A stretch of DNA of 11,788 nt from Ramicandelaber brevisporus (GCA_025201865.1 MU602668.1:106710-118497); one strand, 5' to 3'; shown: positions 1 to 8,410, counted from the first letter of the stretch. Program-made: numbers and translations. Notes: generated by a model not told the origin, from the sequence alone.

Positions 1-395
1 CACTGGTCGACTGGCTGATTACAAAATCTGAATAATCTTCGCGATGACAACATTTTCTTACAAACTCAGCCCAATTTGCACCAATTTGTAATCCACATCA
101 ATTTTTGTAGCTGGCAGAGAGGATGGATGACATTTATCCCACACACATTCACTGACGAATAGATTAGTATGCATGAAGCACCTATTTCAAATCTCTTCTC
201 AAGTTGTTAAGCACACTGCCTATGAAGTATATGAGATGATTTGAAATGGAAAAAATTGCGTTTGTTTTTGCTTTGCTACGATGAGGATATCAGAATGGAT
301 CTGTTTCGTCAAAGTCATTTAGTGGCATTCGAACATTCAAAAGATGGTACTGTCTAAACAGTTCAATCTTGCGCTATTAATTAAAACCCAGTATT
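1..395. other. AT-rich flank downstream of the TMEM70-like gene, no gene seen
   Basis: No open frame of useful length, tRNA-like fold or repeat array is visible here on either strand. The stretch lies 3' of the minus-strand TMEM70-like gene and should hold its 3' UTR, but I see no clear AATAAA on that strand close to the stop codon. A small direct duplication of CCAATTTG occurs near 71-90 and looks incidental. Confidence 0.5.
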
Positions 396-1187
396 TTAAG
401 CTTTGGTAGATGCTTGTGATTGAGAGGTAGGTGCATTATTACTAGCTTCATGATCACCCTTAAAGGCATGATTCTGGCCAGCCTGCGGAACATCATCAGT
501 CTCCCACCATGCTGCGCCGCTTAGCTCCAACAACCGCTGGCTGTCTGTCGTCAATTCGGTGTTTTCATCCTGGAAGTAAAATGGCACTCCAGCTTCTGCA
601 GCCTTGAGACCCTTAAACGCATCTGCCACCTTTGCCTCTTCAATCTTCGATGGCGTTTGAACGAGATTCCAAGTAACCATTGGACGAGTCGCTGGACCCA
701 GATCACCAATGCGCACCAAGCGGGACTTATCGCGACCCGCGATGGACGTCGTGTCGAACCGCAGTACTGAGTCAGCCGTCAATGGGCCCGTAGCCTGTCC
801 ATCGCCGGCAGATGGCTCTCTTACGATGCGCACCAAGTATGGCGAGAACAGCAAATGAATCAGACCGGTCGAAATTGCGCTGAATCCAACAGCTGCTCCA
901 ACAATTAGAGCCTTGGCAGACGACGGCATACCAGTTTCCATCATGACTAACGGGCCGGCAGCTGTCAGGGATGCAATGCTGGATGTCAGAGATATTCTGC
1001 GCAAGTTACGAACAGTGCGAGTGAGTGGACCAACATAAATGACATTGTCGTCAGTGGAATCGCCACCGGCCTTCTTTGGGAACAGTGACATCATACGAGT
1101 CTGTGGCTGCAGAGAGCGAATGGCTGGCACTGCTCTGGTACGCAGCACCAAGCTGCTGGTAAGAGCGGTTGTCCTGTTCACGAGCAT
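396..1187 (-). CDS. TMEM70-like mitochondrial inner-membrane protein
   Basis: This 263-residue protein is probably a fungal member of the TMEM70/TMEM186/TMEM223 family. Animal members help assemble respiratory-chain complexes, notably ATP synthase and complex I, from the mitochondrial inner membrane. Seen in the sequence: an N-terminal stretch (about 1-38) rich in Arg, Ser and Leu with no acidic residue, as expected of a mitochondrial presequence; the family-like block IYVGPLTRTVRNLRRISL (50-67); a hairpin of two hydrophobic segments (about 64-83 and 91-112); and the following FSPYLVRIV motif (114-122). The C-terminal half is soluble, with a polar Gln/Ser/Thr-rich tail. The start is the first ATG of the frame and gives the presequence directly. 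The gene is divergent from the CWC25-like gene, with 98 bases between start codons. The family call is good, but which paralogue it matches, and so its exact assembly role, is inference. Confidence 0.75.
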   Translation of the reverse strand: MLVNRTTALTSSLVLRTRAVPAIRSLQPQTRMMSLFPKKAGGDSTDDNVIYVGPLTRTVRNLRRISLTSSIASLTAAGPLVMMETGMPSSAKALIVGAAVGFSAISTGLIHLLFSPYLVRIVREPSAGDGQATGPLTADSVLRFDTTSIAGRDKSRLVRIGDLGPATRPMVTWNLVQTPSKIEEAKVADAFKGLKAAEAGVPFYFQDENTELTTDSQRLLELSGAAWWETDDVPQAGQNHAFKGDHEASNNAPTSQSQASTKA

Positions 1188-1241
1188 CTTCGAGGAATCT
1201 GATCTACAAACGTGTTCTTTGTTCTTTATTTTTTTTTACAG
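1159..1241 (+). other. candidate 5' UTR intron of the CWC25-like gene
   Basis: An 83-base segment carries all the signals of a short fungal intron. It has a GTAAGAG donor at 1159-1165, a CTGAT branch-point-like element at 1199-1203, a T-rich tract and an ACAG acceptor ending at 1241. Reading back through the joined exon in the CWC25 frame meets a stop at 1086-1088 before any ATG, so splicing would not change the start at 1286. The intron covers the TMEM70-like start codon (1185-1187) on the opposite strand. It is called from signals only, with no transcript evidence. Confidence 0.5.
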
Positions 1242-1285
1242 GCACGATTTTGAACCAACAAGCAGATCGAGGGACGCAGACGAAG
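1188..1285. promoter_or_regulatory. short shared divergent 5' region (TMEM70-like / CWC25-like)
   Basis: Only 98 bases separate the two divergent start codons, so promoter elements and both 5' leaders must fit in this gap or extend into the neighbouring coding sequence. The gap holds a long T run (near 1226-1237) that probably doubles as the polypyrimidine tract of the CWC25 leader intron. I see no convincing TATA box. A bidirectional promoter is inferred from the spacing. Confidence 0.45.
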
Positions 1286-2212
1286 ATGGGCATCAACAGC
1301 AAAAAGTCGTGGCATCCGACAAGTGGAAAGAACTTGAAGCGAGTTGCAAACCGAGAGCAGCAGGTGCTTGAGGAACAGCGGAAGGTGACCCAGTTGCAGC
1401 GAGAGCTTGATGAGCAGTGGCAGACTGAAGAATTGAACCGAATGCAGAATGAAACATCTGGAGCAAACAGTGGCAGTCGAGGACAACGGCCAGAGAGACT
1501 AGACTGGATGTATACAAGGCAGCCAGAACCATCATCGTCATCGGTATCATCATCATCTGGTATTGCGTCTAGACAGTCGCAAACCAGACTATCGAACAGT
1601 CACTTTACAACCACAGCACGGAATGAATCGAGTCCGAGGATACCAGCAACATCATCGACATCAGCGACGTCCAGCGTATCAATGAGTAAAGGAGCGAACA
1701 AAGTGCTCAGTCAGATTGGTGTATTATCAGATTCTTTTCATATTGGCTCCAGCAGTGCTACACCTGAACCAACAGTCGTATCAGAGCCTCGGCAGACATC
1801 AGCGTCTTCAACAAGCTCAAAGGAACCATCGCTAGCGGAATTACATCAACAGCGCATGAAGGAAGATCGAAATTACGGCCACCGTCAACAGCAATCGCAG
1901 GAGCGGTATCAGCGGATGCATCAATCGTCAGCATCAATGAATGGTACAGACGCAAAGTACGCAGATGATGGAGTAACAACGAGAGATACGGTGTCAAAGG
2001 CACGCGACGACCCACTCAGGTCAAACAACCTGCCCACAGCAAGGAGTCACGGTGGACCTTCGTCAACATCAGCAGACTTGCTGGATGCAATGCTGGCAGA
2101 TCCAAAGAAGGCAGCGAAGCTTGAAAAGGCCATGGCGAAACTCAACAAGCAACGAGCCAAGTCTGGCACATTGGATGCGTCATCCATCTCGAAACGAGGT
2201 GATCGTATTTAA
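1286..2212 (+). CDS. CWC25: CWC25-type pre-mRNA splicing factor (Cir_N domain)
   Basis: This 308-residue protein matches Cwc25, which joins the spliceosome after Prp2 remodelling and promotes the first transesterification step. Seen: the N terminus MGINSKKSWHP followed by KNLKRV, then a charged helix with EEQRKVTQLQRELDEQ (about 29-44). This is the Cir_N pattern of Cwc25 proteins. The block LDWMY at 72-76 matches the conserved LxWMY after that helix. The rest is Ser/Thr/Gln-rich and probably disordered, apart from short charged helices near 180-212 and a C-terminal helix DLLDAMLADPKKAAKLEKA (264-282). The start is taken at 1286 because Cwc25 proteins begin with Met-Gly just before KKSWHP. An in-frame ATG at 1169 would add 39 residues lacking family character and encoded largely by the likely leader intron. 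CIR1 and LENG1 also carry Cir_N domains, but the LDWMY block favours CWC25. Confidence 0.82.
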   Translation: MGINSKKSWHPTSGKNLKRVANREQQVLEEQRKVTQLQRELDEQWQTEELNRMQNETSGANSGSRGQRPERLDWMYTRQPEPSSSSVSSSSGIASRQSQTRLSNSHFTTTARNESSPRIPATSSTSATSSVSMSKGANKVLSQIGVLSDSFHIGSSSATPEPTVVSEPRQTSASSTSSKEPSLAELHQQRMKEDRNYGHRQQQSQERYQRMHQSSASMNGTDAKYADDGVTTRDTVSKARDDPLRSNNLPTARSHGGPSSTSADLLDAMLADPKKAAKLEKAMAKLNKQRAKSGTLDASSISKRGDRI

Positions 2213-2649
2213 TTTATTTTTTACGCGTTGTTTATTTTGCTGTTTTCTTTTTTGTTTTCTTTTTTGTTTTTGTTTTTTCTTCCAAGTGATTTCTCTGTGT
2301 TGTTCCGCGACTTGCCTCTTTGAAGCAGCTTTTTTTTATAGTTTAAAACCACAATAACAACAAAACAACAACAGCAACAACAGCAACAGCAGCAACAGCA
2401 GCAACGACATCGCGTGCATACTGCCTGCAGTTATTAAGTTAGCGTACAGTGCCAGCGTCAGCAATATCAATACAGATAGCAACAACAGCAGCATATTGGC
2501 TCTTGACAACTGTGTACTGTATCACAAAGCATACGCAATCTCTCTCAACCAGCAGTAATCGCCAACAAAGCCCTAAAGCCCTTATACACACAAACACATC
2601 TAGTCGAAAGCAAAAAACTTGCAGTTGCGATACAAGGCAAACAAGCAAC
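2213..2649. other. CWC25/PWWP intergenic region with CAA/CAG-rich leader
   Basis: These 437 bases follow the CWC25 stop with a strongly T-rich stretch (2213-2340), a likely 3' UTR and termination zone without an AATAAA. They then switch sharply to CAA/CAG-rich, A-rich sequence that probably forms the promoter and 5' leader of the PWWP gene. The frame leading into the PWWP start is open back to about 2449 but has no ATG upstream of 2650. No other gene is seen. Confidence 0.5.
2351..2406 (+). repeat. imperfect CAA/CAG trinucleotide tract
   Basis: About 56 bases of interspersed CAA, CAG and ACA units, just before the presumed leader of the PWWP gene. It is not in a recognised coding frame. It marks the point where base composition flips from T-rich to A/C-rich on the plus strand. 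Such tracts are prone to length change and could lie in the transcribed leader, which is inference. Confidence 0.7.
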
Positions 2650-3491
2650 ATGACGCAGTTCCAGGCAGGTGAGCGTGTCTGGGCCAAGTTACGTGGCTAT
2701 CCATGGTGGCCAGCGAAGGTATGTATAAAGGCTAACATGCATATATCTCTCCCTCTCTTGTTCTCCCTACTGCCGTCTACCGTTGACACCTGAGTTCTGA
2801 TGATGGTGACAATGACGGCGATGATGGCACTGATGTTGACAACGATGATGACAAAGATGATGATTACTGACATTGTTTGATAATTGTGCATGAAAATGAT
2901 ATGAATGATATTGATGGATTGATGCAAACAGGTGATGAAAACGGACGATCTCCCCAAGTCTGTTATGAAGCAAGGCCGCAAAGGCACAACAACGTATCCC
3001 GTTCGGTACTATGGCACAGGTGAATATGGATGGCTCGCAGCCTCGTATCTGGTTAATTACTCCCAATTCTACAGCCAGTATAGCCATCCAAAGGTGGTCA
3101 AGGACAACAAGCCCCTCAGCGACTCAATTGCACAAGCTGATGACAAGGATTTCGACTTTAGCGACTACTTCTCCAAGTCAAGTGCTGATGCAGAGGAGAG
3201 CGAGGAAGAAGAGGACGAAGAAGAAGAGGAGGAGGAGGGCGAGGAAGACGAGAGTGAGCAAGAACAGCAGGAAGCTGGAGGTCGTCGTAGACCGAAGCGT
3301 GCAGCTGGAGATGAAGAAGAGCCGGAGGGATCGGATATGGAATTGGATGAACAGCCGGCAAAGACTCCAAAGGGTAGAGGCAAAGTTGCTGCGGCAACAG
3401 CTGCATCAACTTCGAAGCGTAAGCAACAGTCAACTCCAGCCACATCGAAACGTGTAGCTGCGACTCCATCGACATCACGCAGCCGCGGTAA

Positions 3492-3531
<40 letters not shown>

Positions 3532-4692
3532 TCAAACCATTCTGAAGGCGAGGATGAAGACGAGGAGGCACCAGCTACTGTGGCCCGTGGTGGAAGACGT
3601 CGTTCAGTTGGATCAGCAGCCACTCCAGCAAAGGCATCTCGTGGTGGTGGTGCACAGAATGGAGCTGCATCAAAGGCAACAGGTCGTCGCCGTCCAGGTG
3701 TGCAAGCATCATCGTCAGCTGCAGATGAATTGCCAGTGTCTGATATGAAGTTGGATGAACGTGGCACTCCGGTTGCAGCTGCGAAGCGCACTTCATCTGT
3801 TATTGCTGGTGGCAGTGATCATGATGGTAATAGCGCAGTGGATATTCCAAAGAAGCGCATTCTGTCTGGAGAGAGTGGAGAGCCAGTTGCAGTTCGCAGC
3901 GTGAAACAGCACCCTCCAGTCGATAATGAAGAAGAAGGGCAAGAGTCTAACCTGGAGGATGTGCGTGACAACACACCAGCAGCGCACGCGTCAAATGCCA
4001 GCAGTACGGATGACGGGTCAAAGATTGCACAGACGCCGAGTCCAGAGCATGCAGCAGCAGCACGTACACCATCAGACAAGAAGCCAAAGACACCGAATGA
4101 GACGCTGCTCCAGTATAGATATCTTCTTCAGCGCATTCTGCTGAATGATCAAAAAGTGATTGGAGACTTGGAGAAGGCTAATGAAATAATGAAATGCATT
4201 GAGGAATTTGAAGTTACAGCGGAATTACTTCAGTCCACACGTGTTCCAAAGCTAATGAAGAAGATTTCCACCTTGGAGCTATTATCACTTGACCCTGGAG
4301 TTGAGCCGCATCGTCTCAGAGAACGCGCCTTGGCACTGTGCAATAAATGGAAGGAAGCTCTCGTAGTCGAACTGGCAGCTAAAGAGGGCCTCAAAGTTGA
4401 CACTCCCACCATTGTTAGTGTAATTGCCGGCACAGCTGGTGTCTCAGCCCCGTCTCCTCTTGGTGTCGAGGCTGCCCCGAATGGCTCTAATTTATCCACT
4501 CTCTCAGCTGTGCCTTCTCTGAGTACTGAAACTGTCAATGGTGCTACTGCAGCGAAGCCAGCAGATGAATCATCCGCTACAATTGAGAAGCCAGCAGAAG
4601 CGAACGCATCCACCACCACCACCACCACCACCGCTGCCACCACTGCCACCACTAATAACGGTGAAGTATCAGCACAATCGCCAGTAGTATAA
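2650..4692 (+). CDS. LEDGF/HDGF-like PWWP domain protein with C-terminal IBD/TFIIS-N-like domain (two exons, 2650-2718 and 2932-4692)
   Basis: Joining the exons gives 609 residues. Residues 1-75 form a PWWP domain: VWAKLRGYPWWPAKV (10-24) with the PWWP motif at 18-21, then YPVRYYGTGEYGWL (45-58) and a YSQFYSQYSHP tail like that of LEDGF. This domain reads methylated H3K36 nucleosomes and binds DNA, so a nuclear chromatin role is expected. A Glu-rich tract (about 111-137), Arg/Lys/Ser-rich segments, 12 alanines (211-222) and repeated Pro/Ser/Thr stretches form a long disordered linker. Residues about 413-503 look like a four- to five-helix LEDGF integrase-binding/TFIIS N-terminal-type bundle, with LMKKISTLELL near its centre. 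In animals this domain docks transcription and elongation partners. The tail is Ala/Thr-rich, with seven threonines at 584-590. ATG 2650 is the only ATG in the open upstream frame. The PWWP call is strong; the C-terminal domain is recognised by eye. Confidence 0.85.
2719..2931 (+). other. phase-0 intron splitting the PWWP domain
   Basis: This 213-base intron has a GTATGT donor, a TACTGAC branch-point-like sequence at 2865-2871 and a CAAACAG acceptor ending at 2931. It interrupts the PWWP domain directly after PWWPAK, and removing it restores a continuous domain. It has in-frame stops, so a retained form would end shortly after residue 47 without a complete PWWP fold. Its middle is rich in GATGAT-type units. 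It is the only well-supported coding intron in the window. Confidence 0.9.
3493..3528 (+). repeat. perfect (GCA)12 microsatellite coding poly-Ala
   Basis: Twelve uninterrupted GCA codons encode alanines 211-222 of the PWWP protein. All are the same codon, so this is a pure trinucleotide repeat that may vary in length between strains. It sits in the disordered linker, where variation is likely to be tolerated. Confidence 0.9.
4612..4632 (+). repeat. (ACC)7 tract coding poly-Thr
   Basis: Seven identical ACC codons encode Thr 584-590 close to the C terminus of the PWWP protein, followed by further Ala/Thr codons. It is a short coding microsatellite in a low-complexity tail. Confidence 0.85.
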
Positions 4693-5071
4693 TTATCAAA
4701 CATCACGCTTGTTCTTTTTTTTTTTTAACTCTATCATCCACCCTGTTCACTCTTTTCCTTCTCTTTTATTTACTTTAACAGTCAATCACTCACTCACTCA
4801 CTCACTCAGTCACCTCTATTAGTTTGTCTACTCAATCTTTACTATCCTTTTATTTTATTCCTTTAATTTAAGCTTGATATCTGTGGTTACTCGATGGAAT
4901 GTAGCTGTTGTCTGCCGAAAGTTGCCTTTGCTTCTGGATGTTGATTTCACGTACTCGTCTTCTCTCGTTTTCTTTTGTTCTCTTTCTCTCTGGATGCTGA
5001 AATAACACACCGCAACAAACACAGCTCACTACCCCTACGAATACCAAATTCTTTCTTTGTAGTCGATCAGC
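4693..5071. other. PWWP/CLIP intergenic region
   Basis: These 379 bases hold a T run just after the PWWP stop (likely 3' UTR), a TCAC microsatellite, pyrimidine-rich sequence and the leader of the CLIP gene. A pyrimidine tract ending in TTTGTAG at 5062, ten bases before the CLIP start, could be a leader splice acceptor, but no convincing donor and branch point pair with it. A minimal ATG-CTG-AAA-TAA upstream frame lies at 4994-5005. No other gene is seen. Confidence 0.45.
4786..4808. repeat. TCAC tetranucleotide microsatellite
   Basis: Almost six tandem TCAC units in the intergenic region downstream of the PWWP gene. A simple-sequence repeat with no evident function. Confidence 0.85.
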
Positions 5072-8000
5072 ATGGCAGGACGGCGCCAGACCCTTATTGA
5101 CGGTGGATCGCTTCTCCAGGCACCAAGCTCAGCTGGCACTTTAGGCCGCGCTGATACATTCTCATCCCGTAGACGCACTTTGGCTACTGATTCTTCCCTT
5201 TCCTCTGCGATCAGCGGTGGCTCAGGGCCAGCAGCGACTCAGGGCGGTCCAAGCCTGCTTCGCCGTATGACTGTATCTCAACAACAACAGCAGCACCACC
5301 AGCAGCAGCAGCACCAACAAGATGCATCGCCAGCTCATTCAGCTACTGACGGCGACTCTGGCGATGGATTCATTGTTGGCTCTCGCGTGTCATCCTCGGC
5401 AACAGGTGTGAGTGGCACTCTCGCGTTCATTGGTACAATCAGCGGCAAGGCAGATGTATTTGCTGGCATTGTAGTTGACATCCCAGGAACCGGCAAGAAC
5501 GATGGCTTTGTGAATGGTGTCAAATACTTTGATTGTCCTCCCAGAAGCGGCATCTTTGTCAAGGCGAGTCTTCTCGACGCACCAGCAGCAGCAGCGTCCG
5601 CCCAGGCACAACAGCCGCCTCCTTTGCAAACCACCTCCATAGCGGCAACGAGTCCTCAGCGTACGATGCGTCCTCCTCCTCAAGCATCGTCGCACGCCAG
5701 ACCAGGTGCGCCGCCGTCAATTTCATCTGTGTTGTCTCAGTCAAGTGTTGGCGCAAGAGTACGTCCTCAATCTGCGTCAGTCTCGCAGGCTGGTGTGGGA
5801 AATGCGTCGATCCGTGGAAAGCCAGGTGACGTGAGACCGCGTCCTGGTCTTCCTGCCGGTGCTGGTGCGGCCCGAGTGCGTCCATCTGCGCCATCAGCCA
5901 CCGCCCCATTGCGCGCAGGTGCCCCGCCAAACGGAACTGCTGCTGGTGGTGCTGGTGGACTGCGCCGTGGTGTGAGCACACGCACATCCGGCGGCTCACT
6001 TGCCGGCCCCGGCTCGGCCTCTTCGTCAATGTCACCGTCAATGGGCATCGGCTCGCCAATTAGCTCGCGGGCATCTCCACGCACTGGCAGTGGCGGTATC
6101 GGAGCTGCCCCCGGCTCACGTCCTTCATCAAAGAGCCCTGCATCGGCATCGTCATTCTCTGGAGTGGGCAGTGGCGATCGCATCAAGCAGATGCTGCGTG
6201 ATAACGAGGTTCTTCAAGGTCAGATTGAAGAGTTAAAAGCAGTTGTGGCTGCGGGTGAAGCTGCTCGCAGTGATCTGGAACAAGAACTTGAGAAGCTGCG
6301 CGACCAAGCACGTAATGACGCTCAGCAACTGGATGAACGCCACGAGCAGATCATCAAGCACGATGCCACAATTGGTCAGCTGAGTGCACGCCTCGATCGT
6401 ACACAAAGTGAGCTTGAGAAGGACAAGCGGAGACTTGAGGACCAAGTGACCAAGTTGACCCGTCAGAACACGCAGCTTCGCGAAGAGCTTCAACGGTCTC
6501 AAGAGTTGATGCAGAACAAGATTTCTGGTGACGGAAGAGCATTGGCGTCAGCGAGTGATTCTGCGGCAATGTTGGAGTCGTTGAGAATCGACAATGCGGA
6601 ACTGAGACGTCAGTTGGATCAACACCGTTCAGGTGCCGGTGATTGCAGTTTGCCAGAACATTCACGACTGGAGGTTGAGAATGTCGAATTATTTGAGCAG
6701 CTGGAAGTTGTCAGCAATGCATTTACCACTCAATTTGACACATCTGCTCAGCTACATCAATCTCTCGTTGAATGGGCCAATGTCACCAACTGCACATTGG
6801 CGGATGGGCTGCAAGTTGCTGTTGAGATGGAGGAGACTACCAGTGGTGGCAATGACTATTTGATGAAGATGGGATCTACAATTGAGCAGCGTTTATCTCA
6901 GCTGGACGCCATTATTGCTGCACTTCGTGATCACGTTAACACACGACTGACTCAGAACACTGATGATTATGATTCACTGCGCAATGAGCATGAACAGGAG
7001 GCCAACCGTCTTCGTGTGCAATGTGCCGAGCTGGAGCAATGGCGCGAGCAGTCTGATGAAGCGATGCGGGAGCGAGATGCTGAAATCGAATCTCTGCGCA
7101 CAGAGAATGCACGTCTCGAGTCTGAATTGAAGCAAGCCCAGCAACGCATTGCCTCGTCACCTCCAACATCGCCCATTGCATTGCGTGCACTTTCGCCGCT
7201 TGGAGGTCGTGCTCAGCCGACCGCTCTCCAAGAGACTCTCTCTCAGCAAGCTCGCACCATCGCTGAGCTGGAGGCGAGATTGTCTCATACTACTCAGGAA
7301 CGTGACCAGCTGTCCAGCTCGTGCATCAAGCTTGGTGAAGAAGTCTCTCGCATTGAAAAGAACTTGGTCAGACTCACCGAGGAACTCGATTTCAGCCATG
7401 CTGAGAATGCACAGCTGCGCGTGGAGATTGAATCCCTCAGCCAACCAAACAGTCTGGCACTCGATGTTACGCAGCTGGACAGCAAGCTGCAAGCCCTCGC
7501 ATCGAATCCAATGTCACCGAACATGGCTGGCAAGCGAGCTCCTGGCGCGTCTCCACTGTCGTCAGCTCATCAGCCTGGCACTGATTCGGATGTCGCCGGT
7601 GGTCACGGTGGCAGCCTCGGTGCAGCTCTGACGTCTTCTTCTGCTCTTCCGAACACTGATCTCACAGCAATGCTGACCAACAAGCAGCGCCAGCTCGATG
7701 ATATGAAGCGCTCTCATACAGCCGAGGTTACCGAGTTGAAGGAGCATATTCAAGAGCAGGAAAACTACATCAATCAGCTTAACGTGCAGCTTGAAGAGTA
7801 TGAGCAGATGGTCGAGGGCCACATTTTCCGCGAGAATGATTTGGAGGGCAAGGTTGAGAACAGCAACAAGACTATTGCAGACTTGTCGAAGCAAATTGAA
7901 GAGCTGAGACAAGAGAATCTGTCTGGCCAGACTCACATTGATGGCATTGCACTGTCTCCGCGCTCGGCTCGGTACGGCTCAAGCAGTAGCTCAACCGCCA

Positions 8001-8410
8001 AGTCCCCATCATCTGGTGCCACTGGCTCTCGTCATCTCGACGACGTCGACGAGGTACTCTTTACACCACGAAAGCCATCTATCCAGTCACACGCCGCTGT
8101 CGAAGAAGATGAGGGTCCAATCTGCGCACTGTGCGATCAGCCTGGTCACGATGTCATGTCGTGCCCTCAAGGCAGCTCTGTTGATGCCGAAGGTGCTGCT
8201 GCTGGTGCTGAGCACGGATACTACGAAGGCGGTGAGTATGCTGACCAAGATTATTACGGCGACGAGTACGATGAGCGTGATCCACACAGCTATTTCTTAC
8301 AGCATGATGATCCAGAGGACATGGATAATCAGCGGGCCTACTGCGAAGAATGCTGTGTCTTTGATGACCATTGGACCGATGACTGTCCAAAGCTAAATGA
8401 AACATTCTAA
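5072..8410 (+). CDS. CLIP-170-family microtubule plus-end-tracking protein
   Basis: This intronless gene encodes 1112 residues. Members bind growing microtubule plus ends and link them to dynein/dynactin and EB1 proteins. Seen in order: a Ser-rich N terminus with a Gln/His tract (69-82); one CAP-Gly domain (about 101-168) with the tubulin-tail-binding GKNDG at 141-145 and GVKYFDCPPRSGIFVK (149-164); a basic Ser/Pro/Gly/Arg linker (about 185-368) fit for microtubule contact; and long heptad-rich coiled coils (about 371-960, with breaks). An acidic Tyr-rich stretch is followed by zinc knuckle 1 (C1018, C1021, H1026, C1031) and zinc knuckle 2 (C1091, C1094, H1100, C1105), ending in Glu-Thr-Phe (1110-1112). 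Human CLIP-170 has two CAP-Gly domains and also ends in two knuckles plus ETF. As I recall, yeast Bik1 and fission yeast Tip1 have one CAP-Gly but are under half this length. Dimeric, autoinhibited cytoskeletal function is inferred. Confidence 0.88.
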   Translation: MAGRRQTLIDGGSLLQAPSSAGTLGRADTFSSRRRTLATDSSLSSAISGGSGPAATQGGPSLLRRMTVSQQQQQHHQQQQHQQDASPAHSATDGDSGDGFIVGSRVSSSATGVSGTLAFIGTISGKADVFAGIVVDIPGTGKNDGFVNGVKYFDCPPRSGIFVKASLLDAPAAAASAQAQQPPPLQTTSIAATSPQRTMRPPPQASSHARPGAPPSISSVLSQSSVGARVRPQSASVSQAGVGNASIRGKPGDVRPRPGLPAGAGAARVRPSAPSATAPLRAGAPPNGTAAGGAGGLRRGVSTRTSGGSLAGPGSASSSMSPSMGIGSPISSRASPRTGSGGIGAAPGSRPSSKSPASASSFSGVGSGDRIKQMLRDNEVLQGQIEELKAVVAAGEAARSDLEQELEKLRDQARNDAQQLDERHEQIIKHDATIGQLSARLDRTQSELEKDKRRLEDQVTKLTRQNTQLREELQRSQELMQNKISGDGRALASASDSAAMLESLRIDNAELRRQLDQHRSGAGDCSLPEHSRLEVENVELFEQLEVVSNAFTTQFDTSAQLHQSLVEWANVTNCTLADGLQVAVEMEETTSGGNDYLMKMGSTIEQRLSQLDAIIAALRDHVNTRLTQNTDDYDSLRNEHEQEANRLRVQCAELEQWREQSDEAMRERDAEIESLRTENARLESELKQAQQRIASSPPTSPIALRALSPLGGRAQPTALQETLSQQARTIAELEARLSHTTQERDQLSSSCIKLGEEVSRIEKNLVRLTEELDFSHAENAQLRVEIESLSQPNSLALDVTQLDSKLQALASNPMSPNMAGKRAPGASPLSSAHQPGTDSDVAGGHGGSLGAALTSSSALPNTDLTAMLTNKQRQLDDMKRSHTAEVTELKEHIQEQENYINQLNVQLEEYEQMVEGHIFRENDLEGKVENSNKTIADLSKQIEELRQENLSGQTHIDGIALSPRSARYGSSSSSTAKSPSSGATGSRHLDDVDEVLFTPRKPSIQSHAAVEEDEGPICALCDQPGHDVMSCPQGSSVDAEGAAAGAEHGYYEGGEYADQDYYGDEYDERDPHSYFLQHDDPEDMDNQRAYCEECCVFDDHWTDDCPKLNETF
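5281..5320 (+). repeat. CAA/CAG/CAC tract coding Gln/His
   Basis: A run of CAA, CAG and CAC codons encodes residues about 69-82 of the CLIP-like protein, before the CAP-Gly domain. Codons are mixed, so it is less prone to slippage than the GCA tract in the PWWP gene. A disordered N-terminal tail is the likely context. Confidence 0.8.

Noticed and set aside
1169-1285. 39-residue N-terminal extension of CWC25
   Set aside because: Most of it is encoded by a likely leader intron including its T-rich tract, and Cwc25 proteins start with Met-Gly close to KKSWHP.
2800-2880. Intronic C/D-box snoRNA in the PWWP gene
   Set aside because: C- and D-box-like words are present, but they arise from a GAT repeat, are too close together, and no terminal stem is evident. 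Kept only as a low-interest check.
3165-3791. 208-residue open frame on the minus strand inside the PWWP gene
   Set aside because: It is built of poly-Ser, poly-Ala and Pro-rich runs produced by the reverse complement of the Glu- and Ala-coding repeats in the real gene, and it has no domain features.
5559-6186. Minus-strand open frames (166 and 139 residues) inside the CLIP gene
   Set aside because: They lie opposite the low-complexity, GC-richer Ser/Pro/Gly linker and show no family motif; open antisense frames are expected from that composition.
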